From an uncultured Paenibacillaceae bacterium (GTDB lineage: Bacteria; Bacillota; Bacilli; Paenibacillales; DA-C8): a DNA stretch of 64,000 nucleotides. A program made the position numbers and the translations under genes. The notes under the pieces are model-generated. The model saw nothing but the letters and a program-made list of their open reading frames with translations. It was not told where the DNA came from and made no database searches. Below, piece after piece: positions 24,717 through 33,675 of the stretch (within the stretch, counting starts at the first letter, position 1; each line of letters starts with the position of its first letter). Location: NCBI GenBank assembly GCA_937957685.1, contig CALGAO010000127.1:84435-148434 (forward strand), read 5' to 3'.

Positions 24717-25133
24717 TTGCACCATCATACTTGCACATGTGGCGAACCGATGACCCTGCAGCTGCGAACGGTCATTTATTCCGGTTCTATCGAGATAGTC
24801 AATGTCCCGATACTGACGTGTCAGACCTGTTACAGAAGCGTCGTGCACGATGCTGTCAAGGGCGACCTGACCTCTCTGATCGAACAGATATCCAGGGAAG
24901 AAGGCATGTCGTCCGAGATACGCTTCGATGAGCGCAACGAACTTGCTTTCTTGCTGATGAAAGCTTCGGATAAGGAACTGTTTCATGAACCGCTCCCAGA
25001 CATCGTGGAAGAACGCATCAACGAATTGCTCGATATCATGCTGCTCGCCCAGTCGCTGCAGAACCAGGAATGGATCGAGGAGACGAGGAACAGACTGAAA
25101 CAGATCACCGATCATTACATGATCAGACGATGA
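24717..25133 (+). CDS. YgiT/MqsA-type zinc-finger protein
   Basis: 138 residues. The N-terminal half has CxC (Cys6, Cys8) and CxxC (Cys35, Cys38) as in the zinc domain of YgiT/MqsA antitoxins, with an HHH tract before it; the C-terminal half is helical and Glu-rich (PDIVEERINELLDIMLLAQSL). It lacks the helix-turn-helix of MqsA and no toxin gene is adjacent, so an antitoxin role is not supported. TTG 24717 has GGAGGAG 9 bp upstream. Directly upstream of ccpA, with its own promoter between. Confidence 0.72.
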   Translation: MHHHTCTCGEPMTLQLRTVIYSGSIEIVNVPILTCQTCYRSVVHDAVKGDLTSLIEQISREEGMSSEIRFDERNELAFLLMKASDKELFHEPLPDIVEERINELLDIMLLAQSLQNQEWIEETRNRLKQITDHYMIRR

Positions 25134-25164
25134 TGGCGGTTTTCTGAAAATACCGTCCCAGCCA

Positions 25165-25193
25165 TTGCATCGAGCGGCATTTTGTCGTATGAT
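25165..25193 (+). promoter_or_regulatory. Promoter of ccpA
   Basis: TTGCAT (25165-25170) and TATGAT (25188-25193), 17 bp apart, about 60 bp before the ccpA start. Confidence 0.65.
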
Positions 25194-25253
25194 ATCGGTA
25201 ATCGATTTGTACGTTTTTTCACGTAATATTCTATAAGTAACGGAGAGAATCTC

Positions 25254-26258
25254 ATGACAGTAACGATTTATGATGTGGCAAGAGAAGCTGGAGTCTCGAT
25301 GGCTACCGTATCGCGGGTAGTCAACAACAATCCCAACGTCAAACCGCAAACGCGGAAGAAAGTGTACGAAGCGATCGAACGGCTCGGCTATCGTCCGAAT
25401 GCCGTCGCCCGTGGCCTGGCCAGCAAGAAGACAACAACCGTAGGCGTTGTCATCCCCGACATTTCCAATGCGATCGTCGCCGAAGTAGCCCGAGGCATCG
25501 AAGATATCGCCAACATGTATCACTACAATATCATCCTCTGCAACGCCGACATGAGGAAAGAGAAGGAGATTCGCGTCATCAACACCCTGCTTGAGAAGCA
25601 GGTGGATGGCTTGCTGTTCATGGGCGGCCTGGTAACGGAAGATCACATCCAGGCGTTCCGCACCTCCAGAGTTCCGATCGTGCTCTGCGCGACCAGAGAC
25701 GAGAAGCATGAAGTGCCTTCGGTGGATATTGATCACAAGCTGGCAGCCTATGATGCGGTACAGGCCCTGATCCAGCGGGGTCATCGCAAGATCGCCCTGC
25801 TCAGCGGTCCGATCGAGGATATGTCCTTCAACTATTGGCGTTATCAGGGCTATCGTCAGGCGCTTGAGGATGCGGGCATCGAGTTCCGTGAGGAATACGT
25901 GCGAAGCGGCACCAGCCGCTACGAAACCGGCCTGGAGCTGACCAAGCACTTCCTGCAACTGGAGGATCGGCCAACGGCGATCCTCGGCACCAACGATGAA
26001 CTGGCGATCGGGGCGATTCATACGGTCGTCGATCATGGCTTTACCGTGCCCGGTGACTTCTCGATCATCGGCATCGACAACGTGCGCATCGCTTCCATGG
26101 TGCGTCCGCGGCTGACGACGGTCGCTTCCCCGATGTATGATATCGGGGCGGTATCGATGCGGTTGCTCACGAAGCTGATGAAGAACGAGCATGTGGAAGA
26201 GCCGCGCGTGGTATTGCCGCATGAGTTGATCATGCGCGATTCCGTCGCGCAGCTGTAA
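25254..26258 (+). CDS. ccpA: Catabolite control protein A (CcpA), LacI family
   Basis: 334 residues, identical in length to B. subtilis CcpA. The helix-turn-helix TIYDVAREAGVSMATVSRVVN is at residues 3-23 with the hinge NAVARGLA at about 48-55; the sugar-binding-type core includes the P-Ser-HPr interface region. CcpA with Ser-phosphorylated HPr or Crh binds cre sites to repress or activate carbon genes. Candidate cre sites lie in this window upstream of acsA and khtU. The preceding spacer has a good promoter. Confidence 0.93.
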   Translation: MTVTIYDVAREAGVSMATVSRVVNNNPNVKPQTRKKVYEAIERLGYRPNAVARGLASKKTTTVGVVIPDISNAIVAEVARGIEDIANMYHYNIILCNADMRKEKEIRVINTLLEKQVDGLLFMGGLVTEDHIQAFRTSRVPIVLCATRDEKHEVPSVDIDHKLAAYDAVQALIQRGHRKIALLSGPIEDMSFNYWRYQGYRQALEDAGIEFREEYVRSGTSRYETGLELTKHFLQLEDRPTAILGTNDELAIGAIHTVVDHGFTVPGDFSIIGIDNVRIASMVRPRLTTVASPMYDIGAVSMRLLTKLMKNEHVEEPRVVLPHELIMRDSVAQL

Positions 26259-26313
26259 GATAGTTCCATCATCATCGCGTGCCTTGCGGCACGCGTATCA
26301 TAACACGATCCAT

Positions 26314-27492
26314 TCAAGGCAGATACAGGCGCGCAAGCTCCTTGGTCTGCCTGTTTTTGTGTGTAATTTCCTCCCTGCGCGGCATCTTCCCGAGCTGTTG
26401 CAGATCATCCAGCCAGGTGGTCGGCAGCTGTCTGCCGTAGATCGGCTGCCATCTGCTTAGCCACTCTTCCGGCAGGTTGCCCGTTGATTCATAGGACAGG
26501 GTGCTCACCAACGGATGCTCGCGGACGGTGAGCCACAACAACGTCCAGGCGCGCGGCACCACTCGCCAGATGTCGTATCCGCCGCCGCCAAGCGCCACCC
26601 ATCTGCCGTCGCAATAGGTGTCGGCCAGCTGCTTGATCAGCATGGGCATCCGGCGGTAGATCTCCATGCTGCAATACACATGCGCAAGTGGATCATAAGC
26701 ATGGGCATCGCAGCCGTGCTGGCTGATGATGATGTCCGGCTTGAAATGGTCGGTCACCCGTTCCATCAGCTCCGAGAAGCATTCCAGCCAGGACTCATCC
26801 TCCGTATAAGGCTCCACGGGCATGTTCAGGCAAGCGCCGAAGCCAGCGCCTTCACCCCGCTCGTGCACGGCTCCGGTGCCTGGAAACAGATATTTGCCCG
26901 TCTCGTGTATCGAGAAGGTGAAGACATCCGGGTCGGAATAGAAGGACCACTGAACGCCGTCGCCGTGATGGACATCCGTGTCCACATACAGCACGCGGCA
27001 ATCGTACCGCTCGCGGATCTGGGCGATGGCGCAAGATGCGTCATTGTAGATGCAGAAGCCACCGGCCTGATTGCTCAGCGCATGGTGCAGTCCGCCCGCC
27101 AGGTGAACGGCCCGGGTCGCCCGACCGGACATGACCTGCTCGCAGGCCTCGATCGTGCCTCCGACAGCGATCGCGGCGTATCTGTGCATGTTTTCGAAGT
27201 AGGGGGTGTCGCCCTCACCGAGGCCGTATCGGTCTGCCTTGGCCAGACTTTCGGCGGAGGGATGGGCGGCGCTCAGCTCGCTTACTGCCTGGATATACTC
27301 CAGCGTATGTACGCGCGCGATCTGCTCAATGTCCGCCGCGGCGGCGGTGATGATGCTTTCGTCGTCCAACGTGCCCAGAGCACGCATCAGATCATGGGTC
27401 ATCACGAGCCGTTCCTGACGGAACGGATGTTTGTCATGAAAGTGGTACTGCAAGCTCTCCTCGTTAAAGATGTACACAGCGTCTCTCTTCAT
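26314..27492 (-). CDS. acuC: Acetoin utilization protein AcuC (histone-deacetylase family)
   Basis: 392 residues. Zn-dependent deacetylase that removes the acetyl group from AcsA. The catalytic elements are present: GGLHHA (about 131-136), VDTDVHHGDGVQWSF (about 168-182) and GGYDIWRV near the end. ATG 27492 with AGGAAGG at 8 bp. It follows acuA after 30 bp on the same strand; acuB, which lies between them in B. subtilis, is missing. Confidence 0.93.
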   Translation of the reverse strand: MKRDAVYIFNEESLQYHFHDKHPFRQERLVMTHDLMRALGTLDDESIITAAAADIEQIARVHTLEYIQAVSELSAAHPSAESLAKADRYGLGEGDTPYFENMHRYAAIAVGGTIEACEQVMSGRATRAVHLAGGLHHALSNQAGGFCIYNDASCAIAQIRERYDCRVLYVDTDVHHGDGVQWSFYSDPDVFTFSIHETGKYLFPGTGAVHERGEGAGFGACLNMPVEPYTEDESWLECFSELMERVTDHFKPDIIISQHGCDAHAYDPLAHVYCSMEIYRRMPMLIKQLADTYCDGRWVALGGGGYDIWRVVPRAWTLLWLTVREHPLVSTLSYESTGNLPEEWLSRWQPIYGRQLPTTWLDDLQQLGKMPRREEITHKNRQTKELARLYLP

Positions 27493-27522
27493 GCGATAAC
27501 CTTCCTGCTCGTAGTAGTAGAA

Positions 27523-28155
27523 TTAGTACATATACCTCTGGCGGAATCTGACGCGGTCGAACTGCTCGACGGAGCTGAGCGGCACCTCAGGTCCGATCTT
27601 GACCATCAGGCAATTGGCGGGATGCGAGCAGATCTCCGGGTCATCGGTCGCATACCAGATCATGCCAACGGACTTCATGAGCCGCTCCATCATCCTGCGG
27701 TATTCCCAGACGTCCAGTCCGCTCGTCTTCAGATCCCAATGCCAATAATACTCCGTCGTGAATACGATTACATTATCCAGCTGACGTTCGCGGAAGGCGA
27801 GCTGAAGCATGCGTTTGCCGATCCCGTACGAACGGTATGGCGGAGCAACCTCGATCGCGCCAAGCTCGATCAGGTCGTCCATGCCGCCGTCGGACCAGCG
27901 CTCCAGCGGATCCGGATAGTGGAAGGTGACGTAACCGACGATCGTGTGATTCTGCACGGCGGCGATGATCCGGCCTTCCGGCAGCCCGGCGATCTCCACG
28001 AGCGCTTGCTGCTGCTCGAGGGGCGGGCGGAAGGCATCCAGCCCTTCATGCATGCTCCATGCCGCGAGCCGGTCGGGAGGGACGGGGCCGCAGATCAGAA
28101 GTTCGCCCTCCGGATGAGGGATGATGTCTTCAAGATAAATTTTTCGATGCTCCAT
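27523..28155 (-). CDS. acuA: Acetyltransferase AcuA (GNAT), regulator of acetyl-CoA synthetase
   Basis: 210 residues, the length of B. subtilis AcuA, which acetylates and so inactivates AcsA. GNAT core: TIVGYVTFHYPDP (strand 4), LIELGAIEVAPPYRSYGIGKRML with the acetyl-CoA loop RSYGIG, then FTTEYYWHWDL. Start at ATG 28155, AAGGAG 10 bp upstream; a TTG three codons earlier sits on the ribosome site. Divergent from acsA across about 190 bp. Confidence 0.93.
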   Translation of the reverse strand: MEHRKIYLEDIIPHPEGELLICGPVPPDRLAAWSMHEGLDAFRPPLEQQQALVEIAGLPEGRIIAAVQNHTIVGYVTFHYPDPLERWSDGGMDDLIELGAIEVAPPYRSYGIGKRMLQLAFRERQLDNVIVFTTEYYWHWDLKTSGLDVWEYRRMMERLMKSVGMIWYATDDPEICSHPANCLMVKIGPEVPLSSVEQFDRVRFRQRYMY

Positions 28156-28237
28156 CTGTCTCAAGCTCCTTACAGGACTATGTATCTATCATATCACAAA
28201 CTTGATAGGCTTATAAGATTTCCTTAGAATTAAGTGC

Positions 28238-28266
28238 TTACAATTCCAATAGAACGATGATATAAT
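28238..28266 (+). promoter_or_regulatory. Promoter of acsA
   Basis: TTACAA (28238-28243) and a perfect TATAAT (28261-28266), 17 bp apart. Predicted transcription start about 28273. Confidence 0.75.
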
Positions 28267-28273
28267 AACGTAC

Positions 28274-28287
28274 TGTAAGCGTTTTAT
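28274..28287 (+). promoter_or_regulatory. cre site (CcpA operator) at the acsA transcription start
   Basis: TGTAAGCGTTTTAT matches the cre consensus TGWAANCGNTNWCA at 12 of 14 positions and starts at the predicted +1, a placement that blocks elongation. acsA and acuABC of B. subtilis are known CcpA targets, which makes the site credible. Confidence 0.65.
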
Positions 28288-28343
28288 GTGACATATATCA
28301 TAGTAGAACGGATTGTGACAGATATGAGGAGGGAGTATTCAGA

Positions 28344-30062
28344 ATGCTGACAGAGGAGATCATCAAGCCTTCGCGTCAGGATGGCAATCTGCAAGATTAT
28401 GAACAAGCGAGACAACATTTTGACTGGAAAGAGATTGAGAAGCATTTCACCTGGTATGAGACGGGCAAAGTCAATATGGCCTATGAAGCGATTGACCGTC
28501 ACGCGGCATCCGAGCGAGCGAACAAGGTTGCCCTCATCTATAGCGACGATAGGAGAGAAGAGCGGTACACATTCAGCGAGCTGAGCAGGAAGTCGAATCA
28601 GTTCGGCAATGTGTTGCGCAAGCTTGGCGTTCAGAAGGGAGACCGCGTCTTCATCTTCATGCCGCGCACGCCGGAGCTGTACATCTCCTTGCTGGGCGTG
28701 CTCAAGATCGGAGCCATCGCCGGTCCTCTGTTCGAGGCGTTCATGGAGACGGCTGTGCGTGACCGCCTGGCGGACAGCGAAGCCGTTGCGATCGTCACCA
28801 CGCCGGAGCTGCTGGGACGGGTGCCGGTGCAGGATCTGCCGCATCTGAAGCATGTGATCATCGTCGGCGACAACCTTCAGCTTGAGCCGGGTCAGGTGGA
28901 TTTCAAGGCCGAGATGGCCGATGCCTCGGAGGAGCTGGAGATCGAATGGCTGGATCGCGAGGACGGGATGATCCTCCACTATACCTCGGGCTCAACAGGC
29001 AAGCCCAAGGGCGTGTTCCACGTGCACAATGCGATGATTCAGCAATATTATACAGGCAAGATCGTGCTGGATCTGAAGGAAGACGATATATACTGGTGTA
29101 CGGCCGATCCCGGCTGGGTCACCGGCACTTCGTACGGCATCTTCGCCCCGTGGCTGAATGGCGTAACCAATGTGGTGCGCGGCGGCCGATTCAGTCCGCA
29201 GAACTGGTACAGCACGATCGAGAAGTTCAAGGTGACCGTCTGGTACAGCGCCCCGACCGCCTTCCGCATGCTGATGGGAGCAGGGGAAGAGGTGATCCGC
29301 CAGTACGACCTGTCGTCCCTGCGCCATGTGCTGAGCGTCGGCGAGCCGCTGAATCCGGAGGTCGTCAAGTGGGGCCTGCGCGTATATGGTCAGCGCATCC
29401 ACGATACGTGGTGGATGACGGAAACCGGGGCGCAGCTCATCTGCAACTATCCTTCCATGGCGATCAAGCCCGGCTCGATGGGCAAGCCGATCCCTGGCGT
29501 CGAAGCGGATATCATCGATGATCAGGGCAATCCGTTGCCTCCGTATCGGATGGGCAATCTGGCGATCCGCACGCCATGGCCTTCGATGATGCGCCAGATC
29601 TGGAAGAATCCGGCGAAGTATGAGGAATACTTCCGCTTCCCCGGCTGGTACATCTCCGGCGACTCGGCCTACAAGGACAATGACGGCTACTTCTGGTTCC
29701 AGGGCCGGATCGACGATGTGATCAATACGTCGGGTGAGCGGGTCGGTCCGTTCGAGGTGGAGAGCAAGCTGGTCGAGCATCCGGCCGTCGCCGAAGCCGG
29801 CGTCATCGGCAAGCCGGACCCGGTTAGAGGGGAGATCATCAAGGCGTTCATCTCGCTCAGAGCGGGATATGAGCCTTCCGAAGCGCTCAAGGAGGAGATC
29901 GCCCAGTTCGTGAAGAAGGGCTTGTCCGCCCATGCGGCGCCGCGCGAGATCGAGTTCAGGGATAAGCTGCCGAAGACGCGCAGCGGCAAGATCATGCGCC
30001 GCGTGCTCAAGGCCTGGGAGCTGAACCTGCCAACCGGCGACCTGTCAACGATCGAAGACTGA
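28344..30062 (+). CDS. acsA: Acetyl-CoA synthetase (AcsA)
   Basis: 572 residues, the same as B. subtilis AcsA. Activates acetate via acetyl-AMP to acetyl-CoA. ANL-family motifs: YTSGSTGKPKG (about 214-224), YDLSSLRHVLSVGEPL, TWWMTETG (about 356-363), and the C-terminal PKTRSGKIMRR. By count from the end, the lysine of this motif is residue 549, the position acetylated by AcuA in B. subtilis, so reversible control by AcuA and AcuC is expected. ATG start with GAGGAGGG. Followed by a strong hairpin. Confidence 0.95.
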   Translation: MLTEEIIKPSRQDGNLQDYEQARQHFDWKEIEKHFTWYETGKVNMAYEAIDRHAASERANKVALIYSDDRREERYTFSELSRKSNQFGNVLRKLGVQKGDRVFIFMPRTPELYISLLGVLKIGAIAGPLFEAFMETAVRDRLADSEAVAIVTTPELLGRVPVQDLPHLKHVIIVGDNLQLEPGQVDFKAEMADASEELEIEWLDREDGMILHYTSGSTGKPKGVFHVHNAMIQQYYTGKIVLDLKEDDIYWCTADPGWVTGTSYGIFAPWLNGVTNVVRGGRFSPQNWYSTIEKFKVTVWYSAPTAFRMLMGAGEEVIRQYDLSSLRHVLSVGEPLNPEVVKWGLRVYGQRIHDTWWMTETGAQLICNYPSMAIKPGSMGKPIPGVEADIIDDQGNPLPPYRMGNLAIRTPWPSMMRQIWKNPAKYEEYFRFPGWYISGDSAYKDNDGYFWFQGRIDDVINTSGERVGPFEVESKLVEHPAVAEAGVIGKPDPVRGEIIKAFISLRAGYEPSEALKEEIAQFVKKGLSAHAAPREIEFRDKLPKTRSGKIMRRVLKAWELNLPTGDLSTIED

Positions 30063-30078
30063 TACTGATGCATATCAA

Positions 30079-30117
30079 ATGGCGGTACGAAGAACCTCTT
30101 CGTACCGCCATCTTGAC
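30079..30117 (+). terminator. Terminator of acsA
   Basis: ATGGCGGTACGAAGA (30079-30093) pairs perfectly with TCTTCGTACCGCCAT (30097-30111) over a 3-base loop, then CTTGACTT. Confidence 0.8.
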
Positions 30118-30144
30118 TTGAGCGGAGTATATACGAGTATATAG

Positions 30145-30180
30145 CAGAGGCTGTTCCTTCCGACGAAGGAACAGCCTCTG
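30145..30180 (-). terminator. Hairpin at the end of the PBP1A gene
   Basis: CAGAGGCTGTTCCTTC (30145-30160) is perfectly complementary to 30165-30180 with a CGAC loop. It lies 13 bp past the ponA stop on the minus strand; the 3' tract on that strand is mixed rather than T-rich. Confidence 0.65.
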
Positions 30181-30193
30181 TACGTATCCGGGT

Positions 30194-33100
30194 TCACTCC
30201 ACGTAGACGGACTGCGATGGGCTGGAGGCGCCCTTCTGGTTGACCGCCACCACCCGATACCAGCCGCTTAACGGGAAGGAGATGTACTCATACGAGGTGG
30301 ATGTGGTCGTGTCGATCCTCGTATACGAACCGCCTTCCTGCAGCGAGTAGTAGATCTCGTATCTGGTGATCAGCTCATGGCCCGGATTCGCATCCCAACT
30401 GATGATGACGCCCGTTCCGCTGTCGTTGAGAACGGCCTTGACATTCCTCGGCGCAGACGGCAATCCTGCCTCCGGAGCGTCGGGCTGTCCGATGCCGCCG
30501 CCGGGTACCGGATCGAGGAACCAGCTCTCATCCTCGCCCGGCTGTCCGGACGGATCTTCCGTAACCCCGATGCCCGGATCAAACGCATGCGGATGCGATC
30601 TGAGCAGAGGGGTCGGCGCCGATTCGTTGCCAACCACGTCCACTGCGGTGATGTAATAGACGGCGCTGTCCGGGTTGTACACCATATCCTTGAATACCGT
30701 ATCCGATCCGGCGTACAGGATCTTGAATACCTGATACGGTTGACCATTCTTGGATTTGTACAGCCGGTAGCCGATCAGGTCGTTGTTCGGCGAAGCGCTG
30801 AAGGTAATCGTGACCTCGCCGGTTTCCGCATTGCGGCTGATCGATGCCTGACCTGGCGTGGCCGGGATCTGACCGTCGTCCACCCGCGGATCAACCACGG
30901 ACGGGGCATCCAGATGGGCATCCGTCGGATAGAAGTAGCTGAGCGGCCTGACGTTGCCCTTGCTGTCCTTCACCTTGCTGTTCGGGTATTCCTCGTATTT
31001 CTGCTTGATCTCCTGGATGATGGCTGCGATCGAAGGGTTCCTCCTGACGAGCAGCTTGGTCTCCACAAAATCCTTCGGAGTAGCCGGATTCGGGATATAG
31101 TTCAGGCCCTCGTACCGGACGACCTCCATCTCCACCAGCGCGTCATCCTGCTTGACCGGGATGTACTTCTTGTTGAAGATGTCGGTGTACAGCTTGCCCG
31201 TCTGACGCACCAGCTCGCTTGGCAGATCGCCGGATACGGAGGATACGGTCATCTGGACGATGTTGGCCGGACGGGTGAATTCCTTGGTGGCGAACAGCTC
31301 CGGCCTCAGATCGATCGCCGTGTTCATGATCTTCGCCCAGATCGCTCTCGCGCGCCGCTGGCCTTCCGCGCTGAGGGGGGCCTGCTGGTCGTAGCCGATC
31401 CAGACGCCGGTGGTGACGTCCGGGTTGAACCCGACGAACCATACGTCATGATAGTTCTGCGTCGTACCGGTCTTGCCGACGATCGTCGTCTTGTCCCAAT
31501 GGGCGAAGTCATTCAGCAGGCTGCGGGCGCTGCCGTTGCGAACGACGGTGCGCAGCATGTCGGTCATCAGATAGCCCGTTTCCTCGGAGAAGACGCGCTC
31601 CGGCGTGACCTTGTGCTCATAGACGACCTCTCCGTCAACCGTCGTGATCTTCTCGATCAGATAGGCGTCCTTGAACTCGCCGTAGTTGGCAATGGTCGAA
31701 TAGGCATTGGTCAGCTCCTCGACGGTAACGCCATACTTCATGCCGCCGATGACGCCTGTAGCCGCCATGTAGTCCGAGTCGTCGATCGTCGTGATGCCCA
31801 GCTTCTTCGCGAAGTTCCAGGCGTTGTCAATGCCGACGACGTAGTTGAACAGCTTCAGCGCCGGGATATTGTAGGACTGGTTCAGCGCCTCCCGGGCCGT
31901 CATCAGGCCGTTGTACTTCAGATTGACGTTGCTCGGGATGTGGAAGCCCTTGCCTCCATCAGGCAGGATGATCGGCGCATCGTCGATCACCGTTGCCGGC
32001 TGGATCTTGCCTTCCTCCAGCGCCGGAAGATAGGCGGCGATCGGCTTCATCGCCGAACCGGGCTGACGCTTCATCTGCGTCGCATGGTTCAGTTGCTCGA
32101 TGCTGTAATCGCGGCCTTCGATCATCGCGAGGATCGCGCCGGTCCGGTTGTCGATCATCATCGCGCCGACCTGTTCGACGCCCTTCTCTTCGTCATCCGG
32201 CGAGAAATTCTCCGGATTGGCCGCTATCTCTTGCAGCGCTTCATAGATCTCCTTGTCGATCGTGGTGTAGATCATGTATCCGCCGTTCAGCAGCTCGTTG
32301 TGCACGGAGTGGTACAGATCCGGGTTCTCCTCCAGTTCCTCCGGGGTCAGTCCCGGGTGCTTCTGCATCGCCAGGATCGTCGTTGCCCTGCGCTCCACCT
32401 CGAGCATCAGGAACGGATACGTGTTGTATGCCTTCTGGCTCGGCGGAGCGAGCGATGCTTTCAGGTCGAAGGCCAGCGCTTCCTGATATTCTTTCTCCGT
32501 GATCTTGCCTACCTCCAGCATGCGCTGGAGAACGCGCCTTTGCCGCTTGACGGCTTCATTGAAGCCTTCTTCCCTGAATGCGCCGGTGCCGGTATAGGCG
32601 GAGTAGGAGGCCGGAGCCTGCGGCAATCCCGCCAGATAAGCGGCCTGGGCGAGATTGAGATCCTTCAGTTCCTTACCGAAGATCCCCTTCGCTGCGGCCT
32701 TGATGCCATACATCTGATAGCCGGTGTTGCTGGCCCCGAAGGATACCTTGTTCAGGTAGCCGACCAGGATCTCTTCCTTGGACAGGATGCGTTCCATCCG
32801 CATCGACAGCAGAATCTCCTTGAACTTCCGGCTGTGCGTCCGATCGCGGGAGAGGAAGACGTTGCGCGCGAGCTGCTGGGTGATCGTGCTGCCGCCGGTC
32901 TGCGTGTCGTCATTGGTGACGAACTGGCCGACCGCCCGCAGGGTGGCGCCGATATCGATCCCCTTGTGCTCCATGAATTCGTCGTCTTCAACGGACAGAA
33001 GCGCATCGATGACAATCTGCGGCACATCGTTCTGATTGTTGATCGGCTGACGATCCACCTCGGACCTCAGCTGTCCCATCAATTCCGCCTTGCCATCGCC

Positions 33101-33355
33101 ATCGGAGTCGCGGAAGTATATGTAGCCGGTTTCGCTGTATTCGGCCAGCGCGCTCACGATCTCATCCGCCGTTCGGATGGGGTCGTCCTTGACCTTGGCT
33201 GTCACGTAACCGAACAGCACGCCGAACACAGCCGTTCCCGCAAGCAGCGCAGCGAGGAGCAGCCACTTCAGGCTGTGCCATATGACAAGCAGGGTGTGTA
33301 CGATTCCTTTGCCGATCTTGCTTGCGGTCTTCTTGGCATTGCTTTTATTCGTCAT
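30194..33355 (-). CDS. ponA: Penicillin-binding protein 1A, bifunctional, with C-terminal FN3 domains
   Basis: 1053 residues. Class A PBP polymerising and cross-linking peptidoglycan. One N-terminal membrane anchor (about 31-53). Glycosyltransferase domain with the catalytic Glu in SVEDDEF (123) and GGSTITQQLARN (154-165). Transpeptidase motifs SAMK (433-436), SYN (493-495) and KTGT (627-630) are intact. After about 840 there are two fibronectin type III-like modules (PGQASISRNAETGEVTITFS ..., then SAPRNVKAVLNDSGTGVIISW ...) joined by a Pro/Gly/Asp linker. A DSDGDGKAE loop at 83-91, just outside the membrane, looks like an EF-hand. AGGAGG precedes the ATG by 5 bp. Two FN3 tails are known in some Bacillales PBPs. 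Confidence 0.95.
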   Translation of the reverse strand: MTNKSNAKKTASKIGKGIVHTLLVIWHSLKWLLLAALLAGTAVFGVLFGYVTAKVKDDPIRTADEIVSALAEYSETGYIYFRDSDGDGKAELMGQLRSEVDRQPINNQNDVPQIVIDALLSVEDDEFMEHKGIDIGATLRAVGQFVTNDDTQTGGSTITQQLARNVFLSRDRTHSRKFKEILLSMRMERILSKEEILVGYLNKVSFGASNTGYQMYGIKAAAKGIFGKELKDLNLAQAAYLAGLPQAPASYSAYTGTGAFREEGFNEAVKRQRRVLQRMLEVGKITEKEYQEALAFDLKASLAPPSQKAYNTYPFLMLEVERRATTILAMQKHPGLTPEELEENPDLYHSVHNELLNGGYMIYTTIDKEIYEALQEIAANPENFSPDDEEKGVEQVGAMMIDNRTGAILAMIEGRDYSIEQLNHATQMKRQPGSAMKPIAAYLPALEEGKIQPATVIDDAPIILPDGGKGFHIPSNVNLKYNGLMTAREALNQSYNIPALKLFNYVVGIDNAWNFAKKLGITTIDDSDYMAATGVIGGMKYGVTVEELTNAYSTIANYGEFKDAYLIEKITTVDGEVVYEHKVTPERVFSEETGYLMTDMLRTVVRNGSARSLLNDFAHWDKTTIVGKTGTTQNYHDVWFVGFNPDVTTGVWIGYDQQAPLSAEGQRRARAIWAKIMNTAIDLRPELFATKEFTRPANIVQMTVSSVSGDLPSELVRQTGKLYTDIFNKKYIPVKQDDALVEMEVVRYEGLNYIPNPATPKDFVETKLLVRRNPSIAAIIQEIKQKYEEYPNSKVKDSKGNVRPLSYFYPTDAHLDAPSVVDPRVDDGQIPATPGQASISRNAETGEVTITFSASPNNDLIGYRLYKSKNGQPYQVFKILYAGSDTVFKDMVYNPDSAVYYITAVDVVGNESAPTPLLRSHPHAFDPGIGVTEDPSGQPGEDESWFLDPVPGGGIGQPDAPEAGLPSAPRNVKAVLNDSGTGVIISWDANPGHELITRYEIYYSLQEGGSYTRIDTTTSTSYEYISFPLSGWYRVVAVNQKGASSPSQSVYVE

Positions 33356-33446
33356 CTTGACCTCCTAGTTATTACCGGTTCCCATAGTGAAGATTAACTT
33401 GCTGGGCCTGGATCGCAGATGATGCGGGAAGCATAAAATCTGTTCC

Positions 33447-33455
33447 ATTATAGCA
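33447..33455 (-). promoter_or_regulatory. Extended -10 promoter of ponA
   Basis: On the minus strand TGCTATAAT forms an extended -10 element about 90 bp before the start; no clear -35 box is seen. Confidence 0.5.
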
Positions 33456-33609
33456 TAAACGATATTTGATGGACATATAGGGCGCTTGTCGCATCTTTCG
33501 GAGGGAGAGGGCAAGCGCTGAGCGATCCTTGTCATTATATTTAGACGTTGAATAGGACGAATAGTTACGATCGATGATCCGGCCAGACATCATCGCATCC
33601 AGCCCGGAA

Positions 33610-33647
33610 CGAACGAAAGCCGCGCCCCAAGGTAAGGGACGCGGCTT
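33610..33647 (-). terminator. Terminator of rpsD
   Basis: On the minus strand AAGCCGCGTCCC pairs with GGGGCGCGGCTT (33617-33628 and 33636-33647 in window coordinates, one G-T pair) followed by TTTCGTTCGTT. Confidence 0.8.
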
Positions 33648-33675
33648 CGGCCGATGCTGGACATCGGGTTCAGGA

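Noticed and set aside
24717..25133. MqsRA-type toxin-antitoxin module
   Set aside because: Zinc-finger half is MqsA/YgiT-like, but there is no helix-turn-helix half and no toxin gene beside it.
30377..33397. Open frame of 1006 codons on the + strand over the PBP1A gene
   Set aside because: It is the antisense of ponA. GC-rich codon use with few stops in the opposite frame explains it; there is no ribosome site or recognisable domain, and the PBP motifs are intact on the minus strand.
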